Source of the DNA: Isoptericola jiangsuensis | Lineage (GTDB): Bacteria; Actinomycetota; Actinomycetes; Actinomycetales; Cellulomonadaceae | Reading direction: 5' to 3' | Length of the DNA stretch: 64,000 nucleotides | NCBI RefSeq assembly: GCF_002563715.1 | Contig: NZ_PDJJ01000001.1 | Span: 2,604,001 to 2,668,000 of the forward strand | Shown: one piece after another, positions 8,955-20,702 of the stretch | Layout of the letters: each line of letters opens with the position of its first letter | Numbering within the stretch: position 1 is the stretch's first letter | Translations under genes and position numbers: made by a program | Notes under the pieces: generated by a model | What the model saw: the letters and a program-made list of their open reading frames with translations, nothing else | Told to the model about the DNA's origin: nothing | Databases searched by the model: none

Positions 8955-10478
8955 TCAGTCGTCCGAGGGGTCCGCCCAGTGACCGGCGCTGCGCTCGGTC
9001 CAGAGCTCCTCGCGGGCGGCGGTCTTGGCGTCCATGCGCTCGGTGTACTCCTTGCGCTTCTGCCCGCGCGTCGGACGGGACGCGTCCTCCAGACGCAGGT
9101 CGGTGCCGCGCGCGCCGAGCAGCTCGACGCCGGCGGCCATCGTCGGCTCCCAGTCGAACACGACGGCGTCGGCGTCGGTGCCGATCCGCACCTCGTCGCC
9201 CGCCACCGCGCCGGTCTTGAGCAGCCGGTCCTCGACGCCCAGCTTCGCGAGCCGGTCCGCGAGGAAGCCGACGGCCTCGTCGTTGTTGAAGTCCGTCTGG
9301 CGGACCCAGCGCTGCGGCTTGGCGCCCTGCACGAGGAAGTACACCCCGCCGGTGGAGCCGTCCGTGCGCCGCTCGACGGTGAAGCCTGCGTCGTCAACCG
9401 CGCGCGGCCGCAGCACCACCCGCGTCGCCTCGGGGGCGGGGGCGGCCGCCCGGGCCTCCTCGACGAGCTCGGCGAGCGCGAACGTCAGCGGCCGCAGGCC
9501 CTCGTGGGAGGCCGTCGAGACCTCGAAGACCCGCAGCCCGCGGGCCTCGAGCTCCGGACGCACGAACTCGGCGAGCTCGCGCGCCTCGGGCACGTCGATC
9601 TTGTTGAGAACGACCAGGCGCGGACGCTCGGTCAGCGGCACGCGGCCGCCGGAGATCCCCAGGTCGCCGGAGTAGGCGGCGAGCTCGGCCTCGAGGGCGT
9701 CGAGGTCGCTCAGCGGGTCCCGGCCCGGCTCCAGGGTGGCGCAGTCGAGCACGTGCACGAGCACCGCGGTGCGCTCGATGTGCCGCAGGAACTCCAGCCC
9801 GAGGCCGCGGCCCTCGCTCGCCCCCGGGATGAGGCCCGGGACGTCCGCGATCGTGTAGCGGGTGTCACCGGCCTGCACGACACCCAGGTTCGGCACGAGC
9901 GTGGTGAACGGGTAGTCGGCGATCTTGGGGCGCGCGGCCGACACCGTGGCGACGAGCGACGACTTGCCGGCGCTGGGGAACCCGACGAGCGCGACGTCCG
10001 CGATCGACTTCAGCTCCAGGACGACGTCGCGCTCCTCGCCCGGCTCGCCGAGCAGCGCGAAGCCGGGGGCCTTGCGCTTCGGGGAGGCCAGCGCCTTGTT
10101 GCCGAGGCCGCCGCGGCCGCCCTGCGCGACGACGAACTCCGTGCCCGCGCCGACCAGGTCGGCCAGCACCTCGCCGGAGCGGTCCTTGACGACCGTGCCG
10201 TCGGGCACGCGCAGGACCAGGTCGCCACCCTTGGCGCCGTCCCGCTCGTCACCCATGCCCTGCCCGCCGCGCGGGGCGCGCCGGTGGGGCGAGTGGTGGT
10301 ACTCGAGCAGCGTGGTCGCCTGCGGGTCGACGACCAGCACGACGCTGCCGCCGTCACCGCCGTTGCCGCCGTCGGGGCCGGCGAGCGGCTTGAACTTCTC
10401 GCGGCGGATGGAGGCGACACCGTGCCCGCCGTCACCACCGGCGGCGTGCAGGACGACGCGGTCGACGAAGCTGGCCAT
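8955..10478 (-). CDS. obg: GTPase Obg
   Basis: A 507-aa ribosome-associated GTPase involved in 50S assembly and stress control. The N-terminal glycine-rich Obg fold (about residues 1-160, [26 protein letters not shown]) is followed by the G domain with G1 [10 protein letters not shown]3 DVPGLI and G4 NKID. A C-terminal OCT domain ([41 protein letters not shown]) ends in a charged tail. Position downstream of rplU-rpmA and upstream of proB is standard in actinobacteria. A strong hairpin separates it from rpmA. Confidence 0.97.
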   Translation of the reverse strand: MASFVDRVVLHAAGGDGGHGVASIRREKFKPLAGPDGGNGGDGGSVVLVVDPQATTLLEYHHSPHRRAPRGGQGMGDERDGAKGGDLVLRVPDGTVVKDRSGEVLADLVGAGTEFVVAQGGRGGLGNKALASPKRKAPGFALLGEPGEERDVVLELKSIADVALVGFPSAGKSSLVATVSAARPKIADYPFTTLVPNLGVVQAGDTRYTIADVPGLIPGASEGRGLGLEFLRHIERTAVLVHVLDCATLEPGRDPLSDLDALEAELAAYSGDLGISGGRVPLTERPRLVVLNKIDVPEARELAEFVRPELEARGLRVFEVSTASHEGLRPLTFALAELVEEARAAAPAPEATRVVLRPRAVDDAGFTVERRTDGSTGGVYFLVQGAKPQRWVRQTDFNNDEAVGFLADRLAKLGVEDRLLKTGAVAGDEVRIGTDADAVVFDWEPTMAAGVELLGARGTDLRLEDASRPTRGQKRKEYTERMDAKTAAREELWTERSAGHWADPSDD

Positions 10479-10516
10479 GGACTGATCCTCTCAGGGACGG
10501 CGGACCGGGAACAGCG

Positions 10517-10550
10517 CGAGGGGCGCACCGCAGCAACGGTGCGCCCCTCG
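10517..10550 (-). terminator. Terminator after rplU-rpmA
   Basis: Perfect 14-bp inverted repeat (arms 10517-10530 and 10537-10550, 6-nt loop) between the rpmA stop and the obg start. It probably ends the ribosomal-protein transcript, or attenuates it, since obg lies only 38 nt beyond. Confidence 0.75.
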
Positions 10551-10582
10551 TGCCCCCGGATGGGGGAAGTGCGTGCGGAGGC

Positions 10583-10840
10583 TCAGGCCTCGACCGTGAC
10601 GATGTCGACGACCTTGCGGCCACGACGCGTCGCGAACGCGACCGAGCCGGCCTGCAGCGCGAACAGCGTGTCGTCGCCGCCGCGGCCGACGTTCTCGCCC
10701 GGGTGGAAGTGGGTGCCGCGCTGGCGGACCAGGATCTCGCCGGCGTTGACGACCTGGCCGGCGTAGCGCTTCACGCCGAGGGACTTGGCGTTCGAGTCGC
10801 GACCGTTGCGCGAGGAGCTCGCGCCCTTCTTGTGTGCCAT
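10583..10840 (-). CDS. rpmA: 50S ribosomal protein bL27
   Basis: An 85-aa L27 protein: [46 protein letters not shown] and a basic C-terminal half. It sits near the peptidyl-transferase centre. No N-terminal extension needing cleavage is present, as expected outside Firmicutes. It follows rplU by about 64 nt and shares its promoter. Confidence 0.98.
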   Translation of the reverse strand: MAHKKGASSSRNGRDSNAKSLGVKRYAGQVVNAGEILVRQRGTHFHPGENVGRGGDDTLFALQAGSVAFATRRGRKVVDIVTVEA

Positions 10841-10904
10841 GACGGGCCTGCTTTCTGGGAGGTACGAAGAATGGGAGTCCGCGCGGGCACCTGCCCGCGG
10901 GAGA

Positions 10905-11213
10905 TCACTTGATGCCGGTGACCTTGAGGCGGGTCAGCTCCTGGCGGTGACCCTGGCGCTTGCGGTAGCCGGTCTTGTTCTTGTACTTCTGGATGGAGAT
11001 CTTCGGACCCCGGAGGTCACGGACGATCTCGGCGGTGACCTTCACCTTCGCGAGCTCGGCGGCGTCGGTGGTCACCTTCTCCCCGTCCACGAGCAGGATC
11101 GCGGTCAGCTCGACGGAGTCGCCGGCCTGGCCCTTGACGCGGTCCATGACGACGATGTCGCCGACGGACACCTTCTCCTGACGGCCGCCGGTCTTGACGA
11201 TCGCGTACACCAT
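10905..11213 (-). CDS. rplU: 50S ribosomal protein bL21
   Basis: A 102-aa L21 protein ([19 protein letters not shown], then [20 protein letters not shown]). The start at 11213 matches the usual family start. An in-frame ATG four codons upstream (11225) gives MSIN before it and cannot be excluded; a purine-rich AGAAGAG lies between the promoter and both starts. First gene of rplU-rpmA. Confidence 0.96.
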   Translation of the reverse strand: MVYAIVKTGGRQEKVSVGDIVVMDRVKGQAGDSVELTAILLVDGEKVTTDAAELAKVKVTAEIVRDLRGPKISIQKYKNKTGYRKRQGHRQELTRLKVTGIK

Positions 11214-11304
11214 GTTGATGCTCATCTCTTCTGGTCTTGGCGTGCTCGCACGACGTCGGTCACCGGCTTGGTCTGGAACTCGGCCCGCCGCAGCGGTCGA
11301 GTGC

Positions 11305-11336
11305 GGTGCGCCGAGGGCACACGGGACAGGCGCACC
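11305..11336 (-). promoter_or_regulatory. Hairpin in the rplU 5' leader
   Basis: GGTGCGCC and GGCGCACC (8 bp, 16-nt loop) pair in the approximately 130-nt leader between the rplU promoter and its start. It may be a ribosomal-protein autoregulatory leader element, but no published L21 leader consensus was matched. Confidence 0.35.
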
Positions 11337-11355
11337 GTGGGCGCGCCGACGCAAC

Positions 11356-11384
11356 ACTTTACGCGACGCCCCCGCCCGGGACAA
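11356..11384 (-). promoter_or_regulatory. rplU promoter (TTGTCC, 17 bp, TAAAGT)
   Basis: On the minus strand -35 TTGTCC (11379-11384) and -10 TAAAGT (11356-11361) are 17 bp apart in the region divergent from the methyltransferase gene. This is the best candidate for the SigA promoter of rplU-rpmA. Confidence 0.65.
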
Positions 11385-11483
11385 GCACGCCGGTGGCGGC
11401 CACGGCGTGACGTGGCGCACGATCCGTCGCGCGCGCCCGGACGTCGAGGGGCGGACGCCCGACCCGCGACGCAGGATGGATCG

Positions 11484-12068
11484 ATGACCGGACCCGTCGG
11501 GGACGACGCCGTCGGCCGCGCGTTCGCCGCGGTCGACCGCCGCCTCTTCCTGCCCTGGGCGCAGCGCGGGCACGCCGCCGAGGACCGCCCCCTGCCCATC
11601 GGGCACGGGCAGACCTGCTCGCAGCCGTCCACCGTCGCGGCCATGCTCCGCCTGCTCGACGTCCCGCCCGGCACGAGCGTCCTCGACGTCGGCGCGGGCT
11701 CCGGCTGGACGACCGTCCTGCTCGCCCGGCTCACCGGCCCCGCCGGCACCGTGCTCGGCGTCGAGCGCGTCCCCGAGCTGGCCGCGTGGGGCGCGGCCAA
11801 CGTGGCCCGTGCGGCCGTGCCCTGGGCGCGGCTGCTTCCCGCCGCCCGCGGGGTGCTGGGCGCGCCCCGCGACGACGGCTGGCCCCGCGTCCTGGTGTCC
11901 GCCTCCCCCGACGTCCTGCCGCCCGCCCTGGTCGACCAGGTCGCCCCCGGCGGGCGGATGGTCATCCCGGTCGCCGGGACGATGCTCGTCGTCGACCGGG
12001 CCGCCGACGGGTCGGTGCAGCTCACCGAGCACGGCACCTACCGGTTCGTCCCGCTGGTCGAGGACTGA
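11484..12068 (+). CDS. Protein-L-isoaspartate O-methyltransferase-like protein
   Basis: A 194-aa SAM-dependent methyltransferase of the PCMT fold. [19 protein letters not shown] is the PCMT substrate-side motif and [18 protein letters not shown] is motif I for SAM binding (residues about 73-91); [11 protein letters not shown] follows as post-I, and a late strand reads GGRMVIPV. PCMTs repair isoaspartyl damage; this member is slightly shorter than classical Pcm (about 210 aa), so substrate is not certain. It is divergent from rplU and is an unusual insertion between rne and rplU. The ATG at 11484 has CAGGAT 6 nt upstream, so the transcript could be leaderless. Confidence 0.78.
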   Translation: MTGPVGDDAVGRAFAAVDRRLFLPWAQRGHAAEDRPLPIGHGQTCSQPSTVAAMLRLLDVPPGTSVLDVGAGSGWTTVLLARLTGPAGTVLGVERVPELAAWGAANVARAAVPWARLLPAARGVLGAPRDDGWPRVLVSASPDVLPPALVDQVAPGGRMVIPVAGTMLVVDRAADGSVQLTEHGTYRFVPLVED

Positions 12069-12156
12069 CCGCGCCGGGCCGCGGCTGCCGGCCGGCCGTC
12101 GCCGGACCGGCCGCGGACCTGCGCGAGACCTTCACGTCCGCCCGTCGGCGCCGCAA

Positions 12157-12172
12157 CCTACGGTCCCGTAGG
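12157..12172 (+). promoter_or_regulatory. Inverted-repeat operator upstream of the desaturase
   Basis: CCTACGG-TC-CCGTAGG is a perfect 7-bp inverted repeat 76 nt before the desaturase start. Palindromes of this TACGG...CCGTA kind are typical of dimeric TetR-family lipid regulators; that assignment is inference. No regulator gene is next to it. Confidence 0.6.
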
Positions 12173-12248
12173 CTCGGGCCACCGGCGGCCCCCGTCACCG
12201 GCACCACCTCGGCTGAGAAGTCGACACCGACATCTGAGCGAGGCAGGC

Positions 12249-13349
12249 ATGACCGTTGCGAGCACGTCCACGATCGAGACCACCGCACCGCCGCCCAGGG
12301 CCGCGCAGCGGCACACCGGGAGCTACGCGCAGCTCTCCCGGGAGGTCCGCGAGGCCGGGCTGCTGCGGCGCAGCTACACCTACTACCTCGTCACGGCGTC
12401 CGTGATCGCGGTCGGTCTCGGCGGCGTCGTGACGGGCATGGTCCTGCTCGGCGACTCGTGGTTCCAGCTCCTCATGGCGGGCGCGCTCGGGATCCTGCTG
12501 ACCCAGATCGCGTTCCTCACCCACGAGGCCGCGCACAGGCAGGTGTTCGCCACGGGCCCCGTCAACGACCGCGTCGGCCGGTGGCTCGCGAACGCCGTCG
12601 TGGGGATCAGCTACTCCTGGTGGATGTCGAAGCACACCCGCCACCACGCCAACCCGAACCAGGTGGGCAAGGACCCCGACATCGCCCCGGACACCATCCG
12701 GTTCACCCCCGAGTCGGCGCAGGAGGTCCGCGGCCCGATGCGCCTGCTCGTGCGCCACCAGGGCTGGCTGTTCTTCCCGCTGCTCACCCTCGAGGGCCTC
12801 AACCTGCACGTCACGTCCGTGCGGTCGCTGCTCCGGGGCGACCCGGCCACCCGGCCGGCGCGCCGGCGCGAGCTCGTCACCATCGCCGTCCGGCTGACGG
12901 CGTACGTCGCCCTCCTCGCGTGGATCTTCCCGCCCGGGCTCGCCGCCGCGTTCCTCGGCGTCCAGATGGCCGTGTTCGGCGTCTACATGGGTGCGTCGTT
13001 CGCCCCCAACCACAAGGGCATGGCGCTCGTCGAGCCCGGCGCCAAGCTCGACTTCCTGTCCAAGCAGGTGCTGACGTCCCGCAACATCACCGGCGGCTGG
13101 TTCATGGACGTGCTCATGGGCGGTCTCAACCACCAGGTCGAGCACCACCTCTTCCCGAGCATGCCGCGCCCGCACCTGGGCCGGGCGCGCGCCCTCGTGC
13201 GCGAGCACTGCTCCCGGCACGGCGTGCCCTACACGGAGACGACGCTGCTGCGGTCGTACGCCATCGTCGTGCAGCACCTCAACCGGGTGGGGCTCGGCGC
13301 CCGCGACCCGTTCGACTGCCCGCTGCGCCAGGAGCTGCGCGGCTACTGA
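12249..13349 (+). CDS. Membrane fatty acid desaturase
   Basis: A 366-aa integral membrane di-iron desaturase that introduces a cis double bond into acyl chains to adjust membrane fluidity. All three histidine boxes are visible: HEAAHR (about residue 95), HTRHH with HANPN (about 129-136), and HQVEHH (about 295-300). Hydrophobic pairs of helices lie before box 1 and between boxes 2 and 3. The last box, with QVEHH, is typical of the acyl-CoA/linoleoyl-CoA desaturase branch. The C-terminus overlaps the tdk stop by 7 bp (convergent genes). A palindromic operator upstream suggests lipid- or temperature-responsive control. Confidence 0.93.
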   Translation: MTVASTSTIETTAPPPRAAQRHTGSYAQLSREVREAGLLRRSYTYYLVTASVIAVGLGGVVTGMVLLGDSWFQLLMAGALGILLTQIAFLTHEAAHRQVFATGPVNDRVGRWLANAVVGISYSWWMSKHTRHHANPNQVGKDPDIAPDTIRFTPESAQEVRGPMRLLVRHQGWLFFPLLTLEGLNLHVTSVRSLLRGDPATRPARRRELVTIAVRLTAYVALLAWIFPPGLAAAFLGVQMAVFGVYMGASFAPNHKGMALVEPGAKLDFLSKQVLTSRNITGGWFMDVLMGGLNHQVEHHLFPSMPRPHLGRARALVREHCSRHGVPYTETTLLRSYAIVVQHLNRVGLGARDPFDCPLRQELRGY

Positions 13350-13921
13350 GCCGCCACCCACCGGTGGGCGCGGCAGCGGGCCTCGTAGGACTCCTGCCCG
13401 CCCACGAGCGCGGGGTCGGCGAGGGTCGCGTCGCCCTCGTCCGCGACGAGCCGCACGTGGTAGGCGGCGTCGCGGCCGCACACCACGCACACGGCGGTCA
13501 GCCGGGTGACGGACTCCGCCAGCGCCATGAGGCTCGGCAACGGCTCGAACGGGCGCCCGTCGAACGTCACCGTCAGGCCCGCGACGACGACGTCGAGGCC
13601 GTCGTCGGCCAGCCCCTGGACGACGTCGACCAGGGCCGGCCCGAAGAACTGCGCCTCGTCGACGGCGACCAGGTCCACGTCGGGCTTCACCAGCGCGGGG
13701 ATCGCCGCCGCGTCGTCGACGCTCACCGACTCCACCGCCAGGCCGGTGTGGGTCGCGACCCGGCCCACCCCGCTGCGCACGTCGAGGGCGTGCGCGACGA
13801 CGAGGGTGCCGCGCCCGGCGATGCGGGCGCGGTCCACCCGACGCACCAGCTCGGTGGACTTGCCGGCGAACATGGGTCCGCCGACCACCTCCAGGCGACC
13901 GGGGGCTCGACCGTGGTCCAT
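13343..13921 (-). CDS. tdk: Thymidine kinase
   Basis: A 192-aa type II (TK1-like) thymidine kinase for dTMP salvage. The P-loop GGPMFAGKST is at residues about 14-23, AVDEAQFF (Walker-B-like, DEAQFF) about 90-97, and a zinc-binding lasso uses CVVC and a later CRAH pair. The length is normal. It is 35 nt downstream of the rne stop and ends overlapping the convergent desaturase gene. Confidence 0.95.
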   Translation of the reverse strand: MDHGRAPGRLEVVGGPMFAGKSTELVRRVDRARIAGRGTLVVAHALDVRSGVGRVATHTGLAVESVSVDDAAAIPALVKPDVDLVAVDEAQFFGPALVDVVQGLADDGLDVVVAGLTVTFDGRPFEPLPSLMALAESVTRLTAVCVVCGRDAAYHVRLVADEGDATLADPALVGGQESYEARCRAHRWVAAQ

Positions 13922-13956
13922 GCGGACCAGTCAAGCACCCCGGCCGCACGGGGTGC

Positions 13957-17646
<3,690 letters not shown>

Positions 17647-17964
17647 GGAAGGTGCTCCTGCTCCGCGAGGGCCCACCCACACCTGCGGGCCGCCGCGGCG
17701 GTCGTCGTCGGTCGGTGGCACCGCTGGGGCGCCACCCGGACGGAAGTCTCGGTCTCGGCCACGACCCTGCCGTCTTCGCGGACGCCGAGCGACCAGTCCC
17801 TTCGTGCCCGGTCGCGGCACCGCGTGCGGACGCAGGGGCCGCAAGCTCGCCGACCGCCGGAGGGTGTGCCCCGGTGGTCATCGAGCCAGTATCGCACCTT
17901 CCACCGCTCGCGGCTGCGCGGTTCATGACGCGGCGTGGCGTCCGCCACATCCGGACGAACCGGG

Positions 17965-17993
17965 TTGACTTGTGAAGGCCTTCACGAAAAGGT
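17965..17993 (+). promoter_or_regulatory. Candidate cydA promoter (TTGACT, 17 bp, AAAGGT)
   Basis: A good -35 (17965-17970) and a weak -10 (17988-17993) straddle the first Rex-type operator, so a bound repressor would block polymerase. Confidence 0.4.
17971..17986. promoter_or_regulatory. Rex-type operator 1
   Basis: TGTGAAGGCCTTCACG matches the Rex consensus TGTGAAnnnnTTCACA at all but the last position. Rex senses the NADH/NAD ratio and represses cyd genes in other actinobacteria. The site overlaps the candidate cydA promoter. Confidence 0.75.
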
Positions 17994-18009
17994 CGTGAAA
18001 GTCTTCACA
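17994..18009. promoter_or_regulatory. Rex-type operator 2
   Basis: CGTGAAAGTCTTCACA is a second Rex-like site, 23 bp centre to centre from operator 1, i.e. about two helical turns, so dimers could bind the same face of DNA. Confidence 0.72.
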
Positions 18010-18126
18010 ACCCCCCGGTCGGGTGGCGCCGTTCATCGTGCGGACCTGCGACGACGGTCCTACCGTCGATCCCAGGCCCTCGAACGGCCGGCACCGGCCG
18101 GGACGGCACGCACCGAAGGAGTCCTC

Positions 18127-19626
18127 GTGGACGCACTCGAACTGGCCCGGTGGCAGTTCGCCATCACGACCGTCTACCACTTCATCTTCGTGCCGCTGAC
18201 CATCGGGCTCGCCCCGATCGTCGCCGGCATGCAGACGGCCTGGTTCATCACGAAGAAGGACCACTGGCTGCGCCTGACCAAGTTCTTCGGCAAGCTCCTG
18301 CTCATCAACTTCGCCCTCGGCGTCGTCACCGGCATCTGGCAGGAGTTCCAGTTCGGGATGGCGTGGAGCGAGTACTCCCGGTTCGTGGGCGACGTGTTCG
18401 GCGCCCCGCTCGCCATGGAGGCCCTCGCCGCGTTCTTCGTCGAGTCCGTGTTCCTCGGCGTCTGGATCTTCGGCTGGGACCGGGTCTCCAAGAAGATCCA
18501 CCTGGCCTCCATCTGGCTGTTCGCGCTCGCCACCAGCCTGTCGGCGTTCTTCATCCTCGCGGCCAACTCCTGGATGCAGCACCCCGTCGGCACCGTCTAC
18601 AACCCCGAGACCGGCCGCGCCGAGATGGAGTCCATCTCCGCGGTGCTCACCAACAACACCCTGTGGGCCGCGTTCCCGCACACCATCACCGCCGCGTTCC
18701 TCACCGCCGGGACGTTCGTCGCCGGCATCGCGACGTGGTGGATGGTGCGGCTCGCCCGCTCGAGGACGCCCGAGAACGTCGAGAAGGCGCGCACCGTCTA
18801 CCGCCCCGCCGTCCTGGTGGGCGTCTGGGTCATGATCGTCGCCGGCATCGGCGTCGGCCTCTCCGGCGACATCCAGGGCAAGCTCATGTACGAGCAGCAG
18901 CCCGGCAAGATGTCGTCCGCCGAGGCCCTCTGCGAGGGCACCGAGTCCGCCGAGTTCTCCATCCTCGCCATCGGTCCCCTCCAGGCGGGCTGCGAGGACG
19001 TCAACCACGTGCTGTCGGTCCCCGGCCTGACGAGCTACCTCGGCACCGGCCACTTCTCCGGCGAGGAGTCCTACCTGCCCGGCGTCTACGACGTCCAGCG
19101 CGAGTACGCCGAGCGCTACGGCGACGTCACGGTCGACGGCGAGCCCGTCACCTACACGCCCCCGCTCGCCATCACCTACTGGTCGTTCCGCCTCATGATC
19201 GGTCTCGCCGCGTTCTCGGTCGCGCTCGCCGTCGCCGCCCTGTGGTTCACCCGCAAGGGCCGGGTGAGCGACAACGTGTGGCTCTCCCGCCTCGGGCTGC
19301 TGGCCATCCCCATGCCGTTCCTCGCCTGCTCCTTCGGGTGGATCTTCACCGAGGTCGGCCGCCAGCCCTGGGTCGTGGCGCCCAACCCGACCGGCATCGA
19401 CCAGGTGCGGCTCCTCACCGACCGCGGCGTCTCCACCGCCGTCCCCCCGGGAGTCCTGCTCGCCTCCATGATCATCCTGACGCTCGTCTACGCCGTCCTG
19501 GCGGTCGTCTGGTACCGACTCATGCACCGGTACACGATCGAGGGCGTGCCCGACGCCGTGCGCGACGAGTCGCCCGAGGCGCAGGACCCCGACGAGACCG
19601 ACCGACCGCTGTCCTTCGCGTACTGA
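18127..19626 (+). CDS. cydA: Cytochrome bd ubiquinol/menaquinol oxidase subunit I
   Basis: A 499-aa membrane protein, the haem-bearing subunit of cytochrome bd oxidase, a high-affinity terminal oxidase that oxidises quinol and reduces O2. The axial histidine is in TTVYHFIFVPL (H18). GWDRVSKKIH, AANSWMQHPVG and AAFPHTITAAFLTAG (second His ligand) follow, then a short Q-loop and FGWIFTEVGRQPWVV. The short Q-loop gives the actinobacterial length. GTG start at 18127, with AAGGAG 6 nt upstream. First gene of cydABDC. Confidence 0.97.
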   Translation: MDALELARWQFAITTVYHFIFVPLTIGLAPIVAGMQTAWFITKKDHWLRLTKFFGKLLLINFALGVVTGIWQEFQFGMAWSEYSRFVGDVFGAPLAMEALAAFFVESVFLGVWIFGWDRVSKKIHLASIWLFALATSLSAFFILAANSWMQHPVGTVYNPETGRAEMESISAVLTNNTLWAAFPHTITAAFLTAGTFVAGIATWWMVRLARSRTPENVEKARTVYRPAVLVGVWVMIVAGIGVGLSGDIQGKLMYEQQPGKMSSAEALCEGTESAEFSILAIGPLQAGCEDVNHVLSVPGLTSYLGTGHFSGEESYLPGVYDVQREYAERYGDVTVDGEPVTYTPPLAITYWSFRLMIGLAAFSVALAVAALWFTRKGRVSDNVWLSRLGLLAIPMPFLACSFGWIFTEVGRQPWVVAPNPTGIDQVRLLTDRGVSTAVPPGVLLASMIILTLVYAVLAVVWYRLMHRYTIEGVPDAVRDESPEAQDPDETDRPLSFAY

Positions 19627-19651
19627 CGCGGAAACCGACTGGAGACCTGAC

Positions 19652-20701
19652 GTGGACCTCGCGATCCTCTGGTTCGTCCTCATCGCCGTCCTGTGGACCG
19701 GCTACCTCGTGCTCGAGGGCTTCGACTTCGGCGTCGGCATGCTGCTGTCGATCCTGCCCCGGGGTGACAAGGAGCACCGGGAGAAGGAACGACGCGTGCT
19801 CGTCAACACCATCGGACCCGTCTGGGACGGCAACGAGGTGTGGCTGCTCACCGCGGGCGGGGCGACGTTCGCCGCGTTCCCCGAGTGGTACGCGACGATG
19901 TTCTCGGGCTTCTACATCCCGCTGCTGATCATCCTGCTGGGCCTCGTGGCGCGCGGTGTCGCGTTCGAGTACCGCGGCAAGATCGCCGACGCCGTCTGGG
20001 CGCGCCGCTGCGACTGGGCCATCCAGTTCGGCTCCTGGATCCCGGCGGTGATGTGGGGCGTCGCGTTCGGCAACCTCGTGCGCGGCCTCGCCCTCGACGA
20101 CGCCCACCAGTACGTCGGCGGGTTCTGGGCGCTGCTCAACCCGTTCGCCCTCGTCGGCGGGCTGACCACCACCGTGCTGTTCCTGCTGCACGGCTCCGTG
20201 TTCGTCGCGCTGAAGACCGACGGGGACATCCGCGAGCGCTCCGCCCGCCTCGCGTCCGGCCTGGCGGTCGTCGCGCTCGTCGTCGCCGGCGGCTGGGCGA
20301 TCTGGGCGCAGGTCGCCTACTCCGCCGCCTGGACCTGGGTCGCCGTGCTGCTCGCCGCGGGCTGCCTCGTCGGCGTCGTCGTCACCACCCGGGCCCGCCG
20401 GGAGGGCTGGGCGTTCACGCTGTCGGCGATCACCCTGGTCGCCGCGGTCGTGCTGATCTTCGGCTCCATGTACCCGGACGTCATCCCCGGCCTCGACGGC
20501 GGCAACTCGCTCACGGTCGCCGAGGCGTCGTCCACGGACTACACCCTGACGATCATGAGCTGGGTCGCCGTCGTGCTCACCCCGCTGGTGCTGGTCTACC
20601 AGGGCTGGACCTACTGGGTGTTCCGCCGCCGGCTGTCCACGAAGGACATCCCGGCCCCGGCGGGGCTGTCCTGGCAGAAGATCAAGGACGCGGCGTTCTG
20701 A
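19652..20701 (+). CDS. cydB: Cytochrome bd oxidase subunit II
   Basis: A 349-aa membrane partner of CydA with about 8-9 helices. Family segments are LEGFDFGVGMLL, NTIGPVWDGNEVWLLTAGGATFAAFP and FEYRGK. It starts with GTG 25 nt after cydA and ends 1 nt before cydD, so translation is probably coupled. Confidence 0.97.
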   Translation: MDLAILWFVLIAVLWTGYLVLEGFDFGVGMLLSILPRGDKEHREKERRVLVNTIGPVWDGNEVWLLTAGGATFAAFPEWYATMFSGFYIPLLIILLGLVARGVAFEYRGKIADAVWARRCDWAIQFGSWIPAVMWGVAFGNLVRGLALDDAHQYVGGFWALLNPFALVGGLTTTVLFLLHGSVFVALKTDGDIRERSARLASGLAVVALVVAGGWAIWAQVAYSAAWTWVAVLLAAGCLVGVVVTTRARREGWAFTLSAITLVAAVVLIFGSMYPDVIPGLDGGNSLTVAEASSTDYTLTIMSWVAVVLTPLVLVYQGWTYWVFRRRLSTKDIPAPAGLSWQKIKDAAF

Positions 20702-20702
20702 C

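Larger units (their letters stand above)
17647..18126. promoter_or_regulatory. Divergent rne/cydA intergenic region (480 bp)
   Basis: No convincing gene was found here. The left 280 bp are probably the long 5' leader of rne. The right part holds two Rex-type operators and a candidate cydA promoter, listed separately. GAAGGAGTCCTC just before 18127 is the cydA ribosome binding site. Confidence 0.6.

Noticed and set aside
17965-18009. Operators as KstR-type or other GTGAA-based repressor sites
   Set aside because: Spacing and the downstream cyd operon fit Rex much better, although binding is unproven.
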